Made by a program: the position numbers and the translations under genes. From Megalonaias nervosa (taxonomy: Eukaryota; Mollusca; Bivalvia; Unionida; Unionidae): DNA of 64,000 nucleotides. The stretch is taken from NCBI GenBank assembly GCA_016617855.1, contig JAECUM010003199.1, positions 1-64,000 on the forward strand, written 5' to 3'. Position 1 is the stretch's first letter. Every line of letters begins with the position of its first letter. The notes beneath the pieces are model-generated. The model made no database searches. It worked only from the letters and a program-made list of their open reading frames with translations, and was not told where the DNA came from. Below, piece by piece: positions 1-13,794 of this stretch.

Positions 1-1734
1 TATATAAATTATATAAATAGAGTTCGTTCGTCCCAGAGTCAGAAAGGCTTTGTCTATCTTCTTACAGCCGATTTCCGATACCTCTTGCATTGCCAAGCTT
101 CCCCAAAGGAATGTAGCCGTATCTACACCATTATGCGTGACACCTTATCTTTAAGAGAGCCGAACTTTCTTCTCTCTTTCTCTCTATTCATGGGCCAAGG
201 CATCTCTTAAAGTTACGAGTATTTCCTTCTCATAGTAGGGAATGAGAAGAAGGTTATGATAACAACAAACTTTTCATAACACATTTTTTTACAGGTTATT
301 AAATTAATCACTTCATTTGATACGCAGTTAGTGTCATAACGTAGAGAAAATACATCTTTTGTATAACGCTACTGAAAGAAGTACTTTCTCTTATGTTGGC
401 ACATTGAGAGTACCGGTGTCTGTTACATTTAGATGACGAAAATTGTGTTTTTTATTTTCTGTCTGTTTAATTCTAATTAGAAAATCTTGCAAATTCTTGG
501 GTCTTCTATAAGCAAGAATTGGTTTATTTTTGTACAGTGATTTTACGCTGTTTTTATTTGATAATTCAGGAAACTCCAATATTTAATTATAAGGCCTATA
601 TTAGGCAATGAAAGATCATATTGTATTGTGAAAGGAATTCAATTTTTCTCTATTGTACATTTTGCTGTGTTTAAAGCCTCATGTCGAGTAAGATTACGGG
701 CTTTGTTCAGCGCAGAACCAATTTATATGTGTAAGATAATTTCTACTTTGAAAATATGTTTTTAATTCATTCAACGAATTTTATAATTGACAATCATCTG
801 AAATAATACGTCTGAATAATAATAATAATAATAATCTGAATATACATTCAGCCTTATTCCCATGCCCAGATTTGTTCTAAATGAGATTTTCTTTGCATGA
901 GGAAACTGTATTATTTCTTCTGTTTTGAAGATAACATCAGAATGTCTTCCAAGTGTAACTGAGACATTGAAATGGTAATAATATATTTTCAAATCATTCA
1001 TGTTGTACAAAACAAAGGGTGTTAAATGGAGCCACAATTAAATGGCCTAAAACATTGGATAAAACTCATTGCGACCAACAGGTAATCTGTTTGAAAGTAT
1101 TATTGTTATCTTCTCTACAATAAGAATTGCATATAATTATATGATAACTATATGTCTGTCTGTAGTCTGCATACTGGAAATATGAATAGAATGTCAACAT
1201 ACATGAAAGGGCACCACCTACCTTCCAAAGATGGAAAGATCATCAAGTTCATATGTGTATCGATATGCATGGTATTGCAGGCAGCTTATCATGAATAGTA
1301 TCGATACGCTGTACAGGTATATCGTTTCACCCCTTCTGTGAACAGCACGGTATTAATATCATCATACCACTATTAACAACACAATGCTAGCATCATTAGA
1401 CAACTATTAACAACACCATACTGGAATCATTATACCACTATTAACAACACTGTACTAACATTATTAGACCACTATCAACAACATATATACTGACCGCCAA
1501 GTATAGCTTAACTTGTGCTGAAAAATGGCGTTCAACCCTACAATATCAACAACAACTCTCCTGTTGTCCTGTGTGAGATATGCGTGCATGCAATAATGTT
1601 GTAATATCGCTATATGATGTATGTGTCAGGACCAGACTTGGTTTAGTCATATTCAGTTTTGGTTATGTGAGGTTTATATAATATAGAATATAATCTAGGT
1701 ATAAGTTAGATAAAATTAGAGGAATTATGTGTTT

Positions 1735-1735
<1 letters not shown>

Positions 1736-1808
<73 letters not shown>

Positions 1809-1830
1809 TATATATATATATATATATATA
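1736..1830. repeat. (AT)n microsatellite
   Basis: About 95 bp of nearly pure AT dinucleotide with one small interruption (ACTATA). The open frame reading alternating Tyr-Ile across it is a by-product of the repeat. Confidence 0.97.
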
Positions 1831-2226
1831 ACATCGTTGCAGTTTGCTTTATTTGTTCAATTGTATACACATATATTTCATCCGGTCTTATCCCCTTGTA
1901 GTAATTCTTTCCAAATAGGGTGACCAGATTTAAGCCGTTACCTCAACAAAAAATTTCCATTTTAATTCCAGATCTTGTTAGGAATATAAATGCTTTTGTA
2001 GTAGGGTCTAAAGAAGAAAATAAAAAAAAAAACTAGTGAAACAAAATATATATCTTTATATGTTGTCTTATGTAGTGTATCCATAATACAAATGCATCTC
2101 TTGGTTGCTTCGAACTTAGGCCAGAATATAGTAAATGGTTAAAATCCAAAATAAATAGGTAAAAGAAACATAAGGATTGACCTGTATAAAGGTGTTAGTA
2201 TTAATTTGGTAATTATTTTACAGTAA

Positions 2227-2227
<1 letters not shown>

Positions 2228-2262
<35 letters not shown>
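2228..2262. repeat. (GA)n microsatellite
   Basis: Simple GA repeat directly after TAATAAT. It is immediately followed by unique AT-rich DNA. The Arg-Glu or Leu-Ser frames it creates are not genes. Confidence 0.95.
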
Positions 2263-2264
<2 letters not shown>

Positions 2265-2694
2265 TTGTATTTGTGTTCTCCTTGTATTTATGTACTGTCT
2301 GTCCATATTCTGTGCCTGCAGTTTTCATTGACTCACCCACAGGTCTTTCTATCTCGCTTAGAGCCTCATCGCTTAGAGCCTCATCGCTTAGAGCCTCATA
2401 GGATGAGCACGTCATATTTAATGTCCAGAATTAGTATAAGCTACTTACAGTTTCTAGATAATTTTTTTTTTTAAATATTGCTGATCGGTCAGTTAATGTC
2501 ACCTATTGGAGAATTTTGTTGTTCGGACAAGCACACCGTCATATGAGGGCCACCAATTTGGACACAAAAGTCTTGACCTGACTGCAAAGCTTCTATCAAC
2601 ATGTCAAAGTTTACCGTTCTAACACAAATGGGTGTGCAGTGTCAGTCGTTTCACTTTATATTTGGTATGAAGCTGTCCTTTCTTGATACTGTTA

Positions 2695-3215
2695 TGTGTT
2701 TTTAATTAGCAGTGTTTGTTAGTTTTTCTTACTTTTTTATTTCATTATATTCCATTGACCATCATTGTATGTTGGACATGACCTTGTCCAAAATCAAGTT
2801 CAATTTCTACTTGATCTGAATCATTGATATTTTTAATTCTGTAAACAATACATAAACAATAAATAGTTTCTCTATGAGTATGGTTTAACTATAAGGATTA
2901 TTATGTTTGGCTGATTCAAGGACATTGTGTTTACAACATTTTATATTCTAATTATAACTATCTTGTAAACATTAGGAACCTTCTAGAAGGTTATTTTCCA
3001 TTAGGTAAACAGTTATTGTTTTAGAAAATGCTAATTGTGACCTGAGGTCAAGTAGAGTACATGTTTCTCTAGAAATTATTCATGCGTAGTTTAAGATCTG
3101 AGCAGAGTCCATTGTATTATTATTATTATCTCCAGTAGTTCATTTGGACTGGAACTTATTTATTCAAATTATTTATTCACTGGAATACAGAGTGCTCATC
3201 AAAAATAAGCTTCTT
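2695..3215 (+). repeat. Dispersed repeat, copy 1 (direct)
   Basis: This stretch matches the reverse complement of 13795-14405 along most of its length. Shared landmarks in the same order are CCAAAATCAAGTT, AATTCTGTAAACAA, GACCTGAGGTC, AATTATTCAT, TTTAAGATCT, AGTTCATTTG and AATACAGAGTGCTC. No coding potential or termini were recognised, so the class is unknown (MITE, SINE or decayed transposon end). Confidence 0.75.
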
Positions 3216-6200
3216 GGAAACAGAGACTTAAATATAGAGCAAAATTTCAGATAAGGATATATTCTTGGATTAATGTGATCCAACAAAAGACTTTTGGCAC
3301 ATCACCACTACAGGAGTCACCACAGGCACATCAACACTTCCAGTGTTAGGTTTAATTTGGATTTCCACTAAAGTTTATTCAGAACGTTAGTCATTCCACT
3401 TGAGTCTGTAATTCTGGGATAATTTGGGATTTAATTCGCAGTACTGTAAATTCGTTTTTTATAATAAATTTTCACTTTGTATTCTAGGGAAATAAATTAT
3501 TGTTGAATTTCACAAAGCTTGTTGCGTCTAGCTCTTTTCTATTGCTTATATTGTTACGTACATATAATTTAATTACTTGTGTGTTAGTTTAAATTTTTGA
3601 ATTTTAATTTTGTTTCATTACATTTTATGTAATGATAATTTTCATTGGATTTGAGTCTCTTTTCGGAATATTGGCTTGACCTGATTAGATTACAACGGTT
3701 ACTTTAGCACTATTTTTAGCTCACCATGGTTCACAAATCTTGTAAACATCAAGTGAAAACGATTGGCTATTACCAAGGTCATGTTCTGTGTGCGCGATAG
3801 CTCTAATTTGTAAACAACTTTTTAAAAAAATTTTTATTGAATTTTATAGTAAGATTAGCTAAGTTCTTCCAAGGCGCACGTGCAAATTGTCTTTTTTTTT
3901 AATGCGCTGTTCAAATTAGTGGTCACGTAATCCATCACGTGAGCCACCATATGATCTAATATCGAGGCTTAAAACAGCCAATTGGTAGTAGGTTTATTGA
4001 GTCGTATCTTTACACCTTGAGGGTAGAAGGTGTTTCTATTGTTGATGTCAGATTGTTTTGAAGTTCATCTATTTTTTGGAATTTAATAATTCATTCTCTA
4101 GAAAACTGCACAAGTGCTTCATATTTATAAAAGTTCTGGGAGAAAGATATTTAGTGGAAATTTATTCTGGAATTCTAAACGGAAACATTATAAACTGTGA
4201 TTCTGTCGAGGATCTGTTGCCATCAGTACAACGCCCTCATCTGACGTCATCGCCTCCATATTGGAATTTCATCGAGATTCGAATCTGGATTCGATTAGAA
4301 CTGTTTAATGATAGGACTTATATTTTTCAATCCTAGGATTAAATTTTGGATTATATTCACAAACCGTATGTCCTATTTTCTATTTTTTACGTTGTTTTCT
4401 AGGGAAATAAATCATTTTTGTTAAATTTACAAAGCTTGTTGGCTTCACTCTTTTCTTTTGTTACTTTTGTACGAGCCTACACGTAATTATATTAAGACCA
4501 TGGAGTTGTAATAATACTGATAGCCACAATATTTAAGTCCACATTGGCAAAATTCAGAAATAGTTTCATTGAGATGTTCATCTTTGATGTGAGGACAATA
4601 GCCTAATGATTGATCTATCAACATGCAACTAAATGGACATTGGCTGTCGTGTACAAAGCAATGATGACTTTGACAACTCTTTAGTGGGATGGATGAGGAT
4701 TGTTGTTGTTGTTGTTGTTGGTGGTGGTGGTAGTGGAGTGGGTGGGTGAACAAACTCCATGACATATTCGTACTTCAGATCAAATATTTACGTATGACTT
4801 TGACTTGTCTGATGCGTTTCTTTAATAGTCAGTGAGATGAAATATTAACTTGCATCCACAAGGTATTCGGTCTAAGGCAACATCAGATACTGAGTCAGTT
4901 TTCATGACAAAGAACTGGGTATGACTTTATCAAACGATCGTCTTCGTTAATTCTATGTTCCAAGTCAATGTCTTCTGATGCCTTATAAAGACTGGTACTG
5001 TTGTTTGCATTGAACTTTATCTTCTGTAGTGTGACACAAGGAAAGATATCCACTAGCTTCTTGCTTCATTATCAGGAACTCTTTGACGCAGCCTGAAAAG
5101 TCCATGTTTGTACTGTTCTGTTGTAGGAAATTTCCGAATTTCATATACTTTGATCAATCACTATCAATGATCGAGAGCATGAAACAATTCGACACTTGCG
5201 CACATTCCTGGTCAAGGAGTGTTCATCGTGACGACAATGTTGCTGTTGATTACATGTTTCAGCACACGTACAACATAAAGGAAACAGAAGTTTCCAATGT
5301 CATTGAGGAGGAAACAAGGAATGATTAAAGTTAATTGGCAGAACTTTGCATTCAATCAAATCTTGCACTGCTAAATGTGTCAGAATGTGATGGTGACCTG
5401 TAGCATGTTTACGTACAAAAGATACAATGAACACACATCGATCTATATGATTTGTTCTCCATTTGACTGATTGGCTTCGTACAACAAATATGTAGCACTG
5501 ATCTGTCCTCCGAACAAACTATTACGAGTATTCAAACAAATTCAATGTCTACAAACTATTACTAGTATTCAAACAAATTCAATGTCTACCGCATAGTAGT
5601 CTTCGATGATGTGTAGAAATTCTGGATTTGTTTACAAATGTTGATCGTAGTCAGGTTCCCACATTTCTACCATTTGGTATTATCAACTTCCCAAACTCTG
5701 GCCTTGTTGGCAGGTTTTGCCGTACAAATCTTTATAGTCAACCCTGCGGTAAGAACGTTTAGTTCTTGGTGTTGATAACACATGTGACATCTATGAAATA
5801 AACATCCCCAAAATTCTGCTATCTCCATTGCCTCGAGTTTAGGCAGTACAAACAACTGAACCAATACAAAGCCCGAATATCGATGGCTGACAGATTGATA
5901 CGATTGAGGTGATCTGACAGCATAGGCCTCTATCTGTACACTAATCCACACACGCTGGCAATGACAGAAGCTTCCTTCAAGAGATGGATACCTACTTGTA
6001 AACTGTTCACATCAGACAGTCAATATTTCAACATTTCTAGAACGTCACAAGCATGAAAACAATGAGCTTTGTGCCAAGCGCGGAGAGCTTCTCACTGTTT
6101 TGTTCTCATATTGTCGGGTTTATAGTAACGGGCTTCAGGGAAATGCAAGAGCACAGCATGTTCATTTTCTTCTATGGAGATGTGATGTAAATAGCTTTAA

Positions 6201-6656
6201 GCCACTTCTGTCATTCCAAACGTTTTAGTCATTTTATTCAAACGAAATAAGTCATATAATCTTGAAACGGTACATTTGTGTACCGGGTAAATGACTTTGC
6301 TCCATTCATGGTGACTCATGGAAATTCAGTTTCTTATTCTGAAATATGTTTCAAAAGAAATTGTCCATTATATCCGAATAAAGCAATACCATTATTATAT
6401 TAATGACTGCTGCCCTTGCAATACATCTCCTCTTTGTTTCTGGCATCATCTGTGGGGTCTAAAACTCACTGGGTGAAATTAGAAAGAGTATGGGAGAATT
6501 AAATATTTTTTATTCCCCCCCCCCATTACACTACAGTTTTGACAGTAGTGGCCAGGGCGATGAATGACACAATGGTTACAAATGCGAACCTCTGTCTCTT
6601 GAGAACATTCAAAGTAAAGAAATGTCAAATCTACATAATAGTCTCATTTCTTTTGA
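3216..6656. other. Non-coding DNA with a local direct repeat
   Basis: No gene supported. Two ~95-bp segments, 3480-3575 and 4397-4490, are similar in direct orientation (shared blocks CTAGGGAAATAAAT, ACAAAGCTTGTTG, CTCTTTTCT), about 915 bp apart. They could be the ends of a decayed element or a segmental duplication. A 38-bp tandem duplicate (ATTCAAACAAATTCAATGTC) lies at 5515-5588. Open frames at 4487-4765 (minus, with a Gln run from CAA repeats), 5083-5328 (+) and 5667-5951 (minus) show no family motif. Confidence 0.5.
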
Positions 6657-6960
6657 GACCGCTCCGGTGGCCTAGTGGTTAGAGTGTCGGCCTCGGATGC
6701 GGGAGGTCTCGGGTTCGAACCCAGGCCGAGTCATACCAAAGACTTTAAAAAATGGTACTAACAGCTGCCTCGCTTGACGCTCAGCATTAAGAGGTTAGCG
6801 TTAGGACTGGTCGGCCTGGTGTCAGGATAATGTGACTGGGTGGGACATGATGCTAAATGTCTGCGGCATGATGCCCCAGTGCTAGACATCACTATAAACT
6901 GTCACACTGCAGGCATTGTAGCGATATGACTGAAAAATTGTTAAAGCTTCGTTAAAAATC
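6657..6960 (+). mobile_element. tRNA-derived SINE, family A, copy 1
   Basis: The head reads as a tRNA-like Pol III promoter: A box TGGCCTAGTGGTTAGAG at 6668-6684 and B box GGGTTCGAACCC at 6711-6722. The body then runs through GTCATACCAAAGA, TTAAGAGGTTAGCGTTAGGA and CAGTGCTAGACATCAC to about 6960. A second copy in reverse orientation lies at 55921-56215 and matches almost end to end, which shows a dispersed family rather than a tRNA gene. The target duplication was not resolved. Confidence 0.85.
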
Positions 6961-9900
6961 TAAATCACACCCACAAACACTCATTTCTGTTGCTTGTTCT
7001 GGTCATTCGGTAATTCCTCTAGTTCGTCGTTAGCTCTCTGATTAGAACACTGATCTGTCTCGATGATTATTCAAAATTATGACATCGTTTCATTCTTGGA
7101 CAAATGTATAATACGTATATATTCACAGACTGGATATGCGTCTCATTAATTCACAAAAATTTTCTGTTCTTGACATTTTTAATGTCACTGGTAACATACT
7201 GGACAATCATCTATTGTCCTTCCTTATAACACTCTGGACAATTGTCCTTTGTCCTTCAGGATCACAGGGTATTGATGCTAAATAGGCATGACATCTCTCC
7301 CCACAATAAATAGCTGAATTTTGGTCATATTTTTTTAAATAGTGTCCACGTCCGTGTTACGTGCCCCAACGGAATTATTACTAACCCCGGAGAAGGATGG
7401 ACAATTAAAAGATTAAATAGCTCAGAGCCCCCAGTCAGCAAGGCTGATGGTCTAGGTGTATAAAATATAAAAATAATAAGGTGAAAGGTATAACAGTTGA
7501 ATAAACTATATCACTGTATTAAACAATTACAGGACAATATTTCAGTGCACTTGCTTTCAATCAATACAAGACCTATACAAATTGCCAGTTATTTCTTCAC
7601 GCGAAATTAAAGGTGACACTGTTTCCTTCCTGTTTTTCTTCTATGTTACTCATCTGCAACTTCCACCTTGTATCCCGATTCGGTACTTCCGGTCCCTTGT
7701 TTCTGTTCTTCGGCCCTGCGCCTTCGCACAACTGCCTATTCTCCTGGCCCTGCGCCTTCGTACAACTGCCTATTTCCATGTGCTCTCCAGGTCTTCTCCT
7801 CTCTCTAATCTTTGGGTGGAGCCGTATCCCACCCGGAAAGCTTCCCTAAAAGCCTTTGTTCCAATTTCCTAGAACTCCTTTTTCCTGCTCTTTTTTACGA
7901 GTGCACAATTTGCCCTTAAGTACAGTAATGTTTATTTAGTCACGTCAAAAACTGTACTGATTCTTCCAAAATGAATGTAACAGGATAATGTCTGGCTGCG
8001 TGAGAAACCCGCCATAAAACTTGACTATCTTAGTTCTAATTGGATACCGGTGGCCTCTCTGAAAAGTGTCTGGGGTTGTAACATTGATATGTTATAATGT
8101 CGGGTTTTCCGGTCTCTAAACCTAAGCTGACTGGTGACATCCCTGGCTGATAGCAAACCAGAGTTTTGAATTAACTGCGAACTTGACTGTGACTCAATGA
8201 CTAAGTCACGGACAGGTAGTTTCTTTGTTTCAGAATCAGTCTAAAGTCGAATATTATATAACATGGATCGACATTACCCAAAGTACTTTGAATTACGAAT
8301 TCTATCAGAAGACATTTGTCAACATGAGGCAGGAATTGTTCGCAAATTTTTCTTACACAACGTGAGAGTCTGATACTAGTAATGACATGGAAGTAATCTT
8401 CAATATTATTCATTCCGAAAACGGGTCCTCTAAGCAGGAGATCGCCACGAATAAATTGAAGGTAATGTTTAAATGTATAACGAGGCGGTAATACGTCTTT
8501 AATTTTCTGCTTTCTTGGAACTCCACATACAGTCTCTTTCTAACATGTCCTGCATGTTCCAAAAGGATATTTACTTCTCTCCACTGTCTGGCTCTTTCCA
8601 ATCGTCTAATACACCTCCATAATAGTATCCATTCTGGTATATTGGTTTTCTCTGCATAAGTTCAAGCTACCACATTCATGCAAGCTAAACATAATTGGTG
8701 TCGATCATTGTTAATCTTGACGATAATTTGTTTGGTAGTATCAAATTGATCCCACGATTAATCTTTTTGTCGTCTGCTACCTGAAGGTGGCGAAACATAC
8801 ATCTTGTGAAGGGTAGGTTTTCCATTTATCATGTCAACTCGTCTTTGGATTGTTGGACATGTTGAATATTTTGTCCAAGGTTTTGGAAGTTCATTCCTTG
8901 GGTATGCAAAATTCAGTTGATATAAGAAACTCCTTCAATTATGCAAATGTAAGAAGCTGTTATACATTTCCTGGAAGAAACTTTATGAGTTGATTGAGTT
9001 TGAAAATAATCTTCAAGGACTATGTAATGACTCTTCTTTCTTGGCGATTCTCTCATTCTTGAATAGGAATAAGGAGTGGATTGGACTGGATTCAACATTT
9101 CTTGATCAAAATCACTCTTGTGAATGTCGGACAGATCTTTCACGGTACGAAGTGACACAAAACATTGTCGTTTTGCTTCTGGTTTCTTATTGGAAGAATG
9201 TGATCGTTTCATGACAGAAGATGCTGCAAGATTAATTGTACTGAAGTTACCTTTCTCCCTATATATTTGTCACACGCCTTCTGATTGGTGGAACCGTCTT
9301 CACCATTCTATCTTGTGTGATAGTGTACATGTATGTTTGTGTTTATATATATGAATATTTCTACTATTTTTTCCCCTTTCACTTCTAGTGAGTTTTAAAA
9401 GCTTTGGTGTTGCTTTGCCTATCTGTGGGTTTTGGCCAGTAGGTACTGGGTACCATAATTTTTACAAATTCGACATTATGGGGTATTATATGAATTTCAT
9501 TAATAGGTACATGCAGTTACCTACTACTGGGAAAACTCTTCAAAACTATGATTTCTTTGTCAAGTCTTTAACCAATATCTTCTTTCCGACATGAGGCTCA
9601 AAAGCACATAAACTGCATGCTTATTTTAGAAGTAATAATTATAGCTGTAACATCTGGCCAAATAAAAATACTTCATTATGAGATTGCATATTTCAATATC
9701 AAAATGTGCTCGTGAAAAAAATACACTTAAAAAACAAGCATATTTAGCTCTTACCATTCTTTTCATTTATATAATTGTTGACATTGAAGAGACATTCCTG
9801 GGTATATTAAAGAGACCAACAAAATAATAATTTAATCGACTTCAGAAATTGAGGAATTAACAAGTTCAGCATCTTCTTTTTCTGCAAGTCACGTTAATGC

Positions 9901-10378
9901 TTCATTTAAAAGGTTAAATATTTCTACTACACTGAAGGCAAAAATTCAGCATTCAAGCTATAAAGACACTGGTCATAATTACATTAGATCTTACATTGAT
10001 GCCTTTTTTAACATATACAGAGCAGAGTGAGATGTAAAGTTTTGGCACAATCAAATTAACTGGTCTGTTTCGAAAGAAACGACCTGGCCGGTTGTTCAAA
10101 ATCCAGCTTATTATATTGTCAATGATTCAAAATCACGAATATGACATTGTCAGTGATTCAAAATAAATCTTGTGACATTATCATTGATTCAAAATCAAGT
10201 TTATTACAGTGTCAAGTATTGTAGGCAATGTTTCTGCTGCCAGTTTAGGTGACTTGAGCAAGAAAATGGCAGTACATTTGAAGCCAGTTGTTAAGATTCT
10301 GTTGGAGCAGGATTGACAGGGAATATAGGGAATGTAGCATAGGACAAGGAGCAAGGGCTGGTGGTGGTGGAAGAATCA

Positions 10379-10379
<1 letters not shown>
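6961..10379. other. Non-coding DNA with a possible decayed coding relic
   Basis: No intact gene. On the minus strand 9212 to 8170 holds a chain of charged frames in several phases (8913-9212, 8410-8601, 8201-8413) with no repeats inside. It may be an old, frameshifted retro- or transposon gene, but I do not recognise a domain. A ~32-bp duplicate around GGCCCTGCGCCTTCG lies near 7712-7775. Confidence 0.35.

Positions 10380-10463
<84 letters not shown>
10380..10463. repeat. (AT)n microsatellite
   Basis: About 84 bp of pure AT dinucleotide between GGTGGAAGAATCAGG and GACCTATAATAACG. Confidence 0.97.
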
Positions 10464-10464
<1 letters not shown>

Positions 10465-10876
10465 CCTATAATAACGTACTCAGTTACTTGAGGTGACTCT
10501 ACATCTGTTTTTGCTCAACTAGTGTGAAAACTGACATACCTGTGAGGTGTTACCTAATGTGAAAACTGACATATCCATCCACCATCAATCAGGTCAGCAA
10601 TCTGTTTTGTCATTTCACCATTTCTTTTAATTTTAAAGAATGATATAAAAATTATACGTAGAGAGTGAAATGACGTGCACTTTGCTTAAAATTAATGAAC
10701 ACAAATGAATATCTATATGTAGGCTTCGTTATGATTATCACAGAGTTGTTTTGCAAGAAGATAAGTGAAGGTTATTTGTTGTTGTAGTGAGAAAGAACAT
10801 GGACAGTAGTTTTGTTCATTTCGTTGAACCTTTGAATTTAAATGCAGATGGGCTCTGTAGCACTTTATGATGTTTT

Positions 10877-11366
10877 ACTTTTTACAGGGTGGTGGGTGTC
10901 ATGGCATACCTATGGGCTAACTGTGGTAACACTGATACTGTGGTGTGGTGTATGGTGTACTTTTTACAGGGTGGTGGGTGTCATGGCATACCTAAGGGCT
11001 AACTGTGGTAACACTGATACTGTGGTGTGGTGTATGGTGTACTTTTTACAGGGTGGTGGGTGTCATGGCATACCTAAGGGCTAACTGTGGTAACACTGAT
11101 ACTGTGGTGTGGTGTATGGTGTACTTTTTACAGGGTGGTGGGTGCCATGGCATACCTAAGGGCTAACTGTGGTAACACTGATACTGTGGTGTGGTGTATG
11201 GTGTACCTTTTACAGGGTGGTGGGTGCCATGGCATACCTAAGGGCTAACTGTGGTAACACTGATACTGTGGTGTGGTGTATGGTGTACCTTTTACAGGGT
11301 GGTGGGTGCCATGGCATACCTAAGGGCTAACTGTGGTAACACTGATACTGTGGTGTGGTGTATGGG
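10877..11366. repeat. 82-bp minisatellite, six copies
   Basis: The unit containing TTTTTACAGGGTGGTGGGTG recurs with CAGGGTGG at 10885, 10967, 11049, 11131, 11213 and 11295, a constant 82-bp period. Copies differ by a few substitutions. The unit carries a pyrimidine tract followed by ACAG, so it resembles a repeated splice acceptor, but no exon is recognised nearby. Confidence 0.95.
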
Positions 11367-12110
11367 ATAAGCAAGAGCTTAAGATAAGCTGTGCCCTTGG
11401 AGTGAAGTAATACAAGACACCCAGTCGGGGCAATCAAATTTGGCATTGAGCTTCAATGTCCATTCAAAGAGCACGGAGTTTTTGTTGTCCAGTATTTTTT
11501 TTTTTCAAAATAGACTGTCATTCAAGAATTCTCTTCTTTCATTACTTTGTCTGTCTGTCGATCTTGAAGTAACAACGATTCAGACTCAGGTTACGACTCG
11601 GTCGGCTCACATAACACGATTTGGTCAGCAACTCATGGCACGGTATAGTCAACAACAAGAGCGATAGTCAGAAACACAGAGAATGACCTAATGGGCGATC
11701 ATGCGGGTAGCAGAAGCCGGGAATATGACAATCCCGTTGGCACAAATGTCTGTCATAGTTTGGATTTGCAGACCTTACACAGATGCAGCAGGGATTCACT
11801 CCAATACAAATACCTGACCAAAGAATCTGCGAAGCCGAGACTTGGAGTAATGTGGCCAGATGATTCCTTTACATTTTTTGTTGCAGTTTTTGGTCGATGT
11901 CTTTTTTGTCTATCTATACAAACAGCCACACATATACATAGAAAAAGTTGAGTAAAATTTTTTCCCAAATGCATCATATAGATTTGTAAAAGAGGCTTAA
12001 AGGATGTATGCTTTTTCAAATACGTGTCTGGAATATCTTAATAAATTTATCAAATTAGGAATCATATTGGAACAAAAACGATGTAAATTTGGTGAAGCTT
12101 ATAATAAGAA
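11367..12110. other. Non-coding DNA
   Basis: Open frames at 11440-11667, 11691-11951 (+) and 11753-12019 (minus) carry no recognisable motif and overlap one another. Nothing else was identified here. Confidence 0.4.
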
Positions 12111-12118
12111 TGAAAAGT

Positions 12119-12284
12119 GAGGCCCGGCCCTAGGGAAAGGCGAACGAGGCAACTGCCTTGGGCCCCGCTCTTTCAGGGGCCCCACGTTGCTGACGGAAAT
12201 CAACTCCGCAATGCAATTTGTTTTGCTTGGTGTCCCGCTCATCGCTTGCTGCCTTGGGCCCTGCACATCCTAGGGCCGTTTCTG
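12119..12284. mobile_element. hAT-type MITE with 8-bp target duplication
   Basis: A 166-bp GC-rich island in AT-rich DNA. The left end GAGGCCCGGCCCTAGG and the right end CCTAGGGCCGTTTCTG form imperfect terminal inverted repeats. The 8-bp sequence TGAAAAGT flanks both sides (12111-12118 and 12285-12292). hAT elements make 8-bp duplications and usually end CAG...CTG; here the right end shows CTG and the left has GAG, one base off. Too short to encode a transposase. Confidence 0.85.
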
Positions 12285-12292
12285 TGAAAAGT

Positions 12293-13794
12293 TATTTTAT
12301 GTATTGTACAAGAAAAGTTCAGGTCATTTACTTCAACAGAGTCATCAGTAAAAGATAGTGAAAGTAGCTTTTGTCTATGTATGCTCTGAGTGGGCGCAAG
12401 GAATGAGTTTGCTCCATGTAGGAATATGGAATGTCATGCTGAAACACTGTATCAAATGAATTCTTTCCCCCGACTCGGAACAAAGCACTCATGGTGTGTT
12501 GTGTTTATCACATTTTTATTCACTTATTATTTTAACTTTTTTTAATGTATACTTTAAAAAAACGTAAAGTAGGCAATTCACTTGTTACGAAAGATATTGT
12601 GAAAAATCCCCATGTACCTAACCGGCTTAGGCTTACATATAAAATGTGTAGTTGTATCATTGATCTGTCTGCATTGCATACATGATGCTTTACTCTTTAG
12701 CTTTGAATTTTTAAACATGCTGTATGGAAAACGTGAATAAATTTAAACTGGAGGCACAAGCATGTGGATTTTTGTGTCCTTACCATTCAAATGGAACATA
12801 GATTTTGGACCAGTAAGTGCCTTTTTCTTACACCCTACTTACTGACTACACACACTCTACTTCCAAGTAAATTTCTCGGAAAATTTCACAGACCAACTGT
12901 AATTAAATACATAAAATTTTATACAGAAAGTTCATTAATTTGCAGCACTTTTAAGCTCACTATTTTTATGTTTGCATTTAATGCAAGAATTTATGGATGT
13001 CTTGAGCTTAAAGGTGATAATTTAAACATATATTTTCAATAAAACGAAGATTCAGTTTCTTTATAGAACGGGGATTAGAATTTTAATATTCATGTGGGCC
13101 TTTAATAACAAGAAAATTATAAACAATATTGTTCTGTTTTCATCTCTTTATTTTCTACTTTAATAGTCGCAAGAACTTAAAATGTAAATAAGCGTGAACT
13201 TCCCTGTAGGTGCCCCAGTGATAAAAAGAGTATAAACAACATTGTAACAAGATGTAATTCCTCTGAATTTGCGTCACAATCGAAACAGGTACTGCTCTCT
13301 ATTAAATCTGTACCTTTATGTTACAAATATTTGTCAGTTTTTTTTTCATCAGATTTACTAAACAAATGTGATTTCTCGGTAATATTAATAGACAACTTGA
13401 AAGTTTCTCCACTTAAACTTGCTCCTGTTGACCCCCCCCCCCCAATTCAGCAAACCATATTTTTGATTTTCTATAAATTGTGGAATGTGTCTTCTCTGTG
13501 TCATCATTGCTGAAACTGGGAACAAGATCAATGAGTACACACTTTGGAAGCTTTAGTTCTTCGGTTTCTTTGATCCCTTTGTTTAAGATCTTTGCGCTTA
13601 GAATTCAGCACTTTTGGCAATTAGCAAACTGGTAGTTCAAAGGCTGTAGCCATTGTTACTGTCCTTTAATTATCTGTTTATACCTGTGTTTTAACTATTA
13701 GGAGTATATGTTTTTAGCAGGTATCTATGCTCTAAAAATAAGTAATAATCAGATTTGAATTTACTATAAATCCCAGTCATTGTCTTTGTCCAAG
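12293..13794. other. Non-coding DNA
   Basis: AT-rich sequence with a poly-C run near 13432-13443. The open frames 12764-13042 and 13331-13513 show no motif. No gene is supported. Confidence 0.45.

Larger units (their letters stand above)
1..2694. other. Non-coding flank, left edge
   Basis: I see no convincing gene here; the short open frames have no recognisable motif. Contents visible: about four degenerate ~40-bp units with the core CCACTATTAACAACAC near 1345-1490, the (AT)n tract at 1736-1830, a (GA)n tract at 2228-2262, and a 15-bp triplicate of GCTTAGAGCCTCATC near 2353-2399. Confidence 0.6.

Noticed and set aside
1729..1923. Open frame of alternating Tyr-Ile
   Set aside because: Produced by the (AT)n repeat; no sequence outside it looks coding.
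2218..2474. Overlapping Arg-Glu and Leu-Ser frames
   Set aside because: Readings of the (GA)n and 15-bp repeats on opposite strands.
6657..6730. tRNA gene
   Set aside because: A and B boxes are present, but the body continues and recurs as a dispersed ~300-bp repeat, so it is a SINE.
10842..11084. Open frame across the 82-bp array
   Set aside because: Array artefact; it ends when the phase rotates in the next units.
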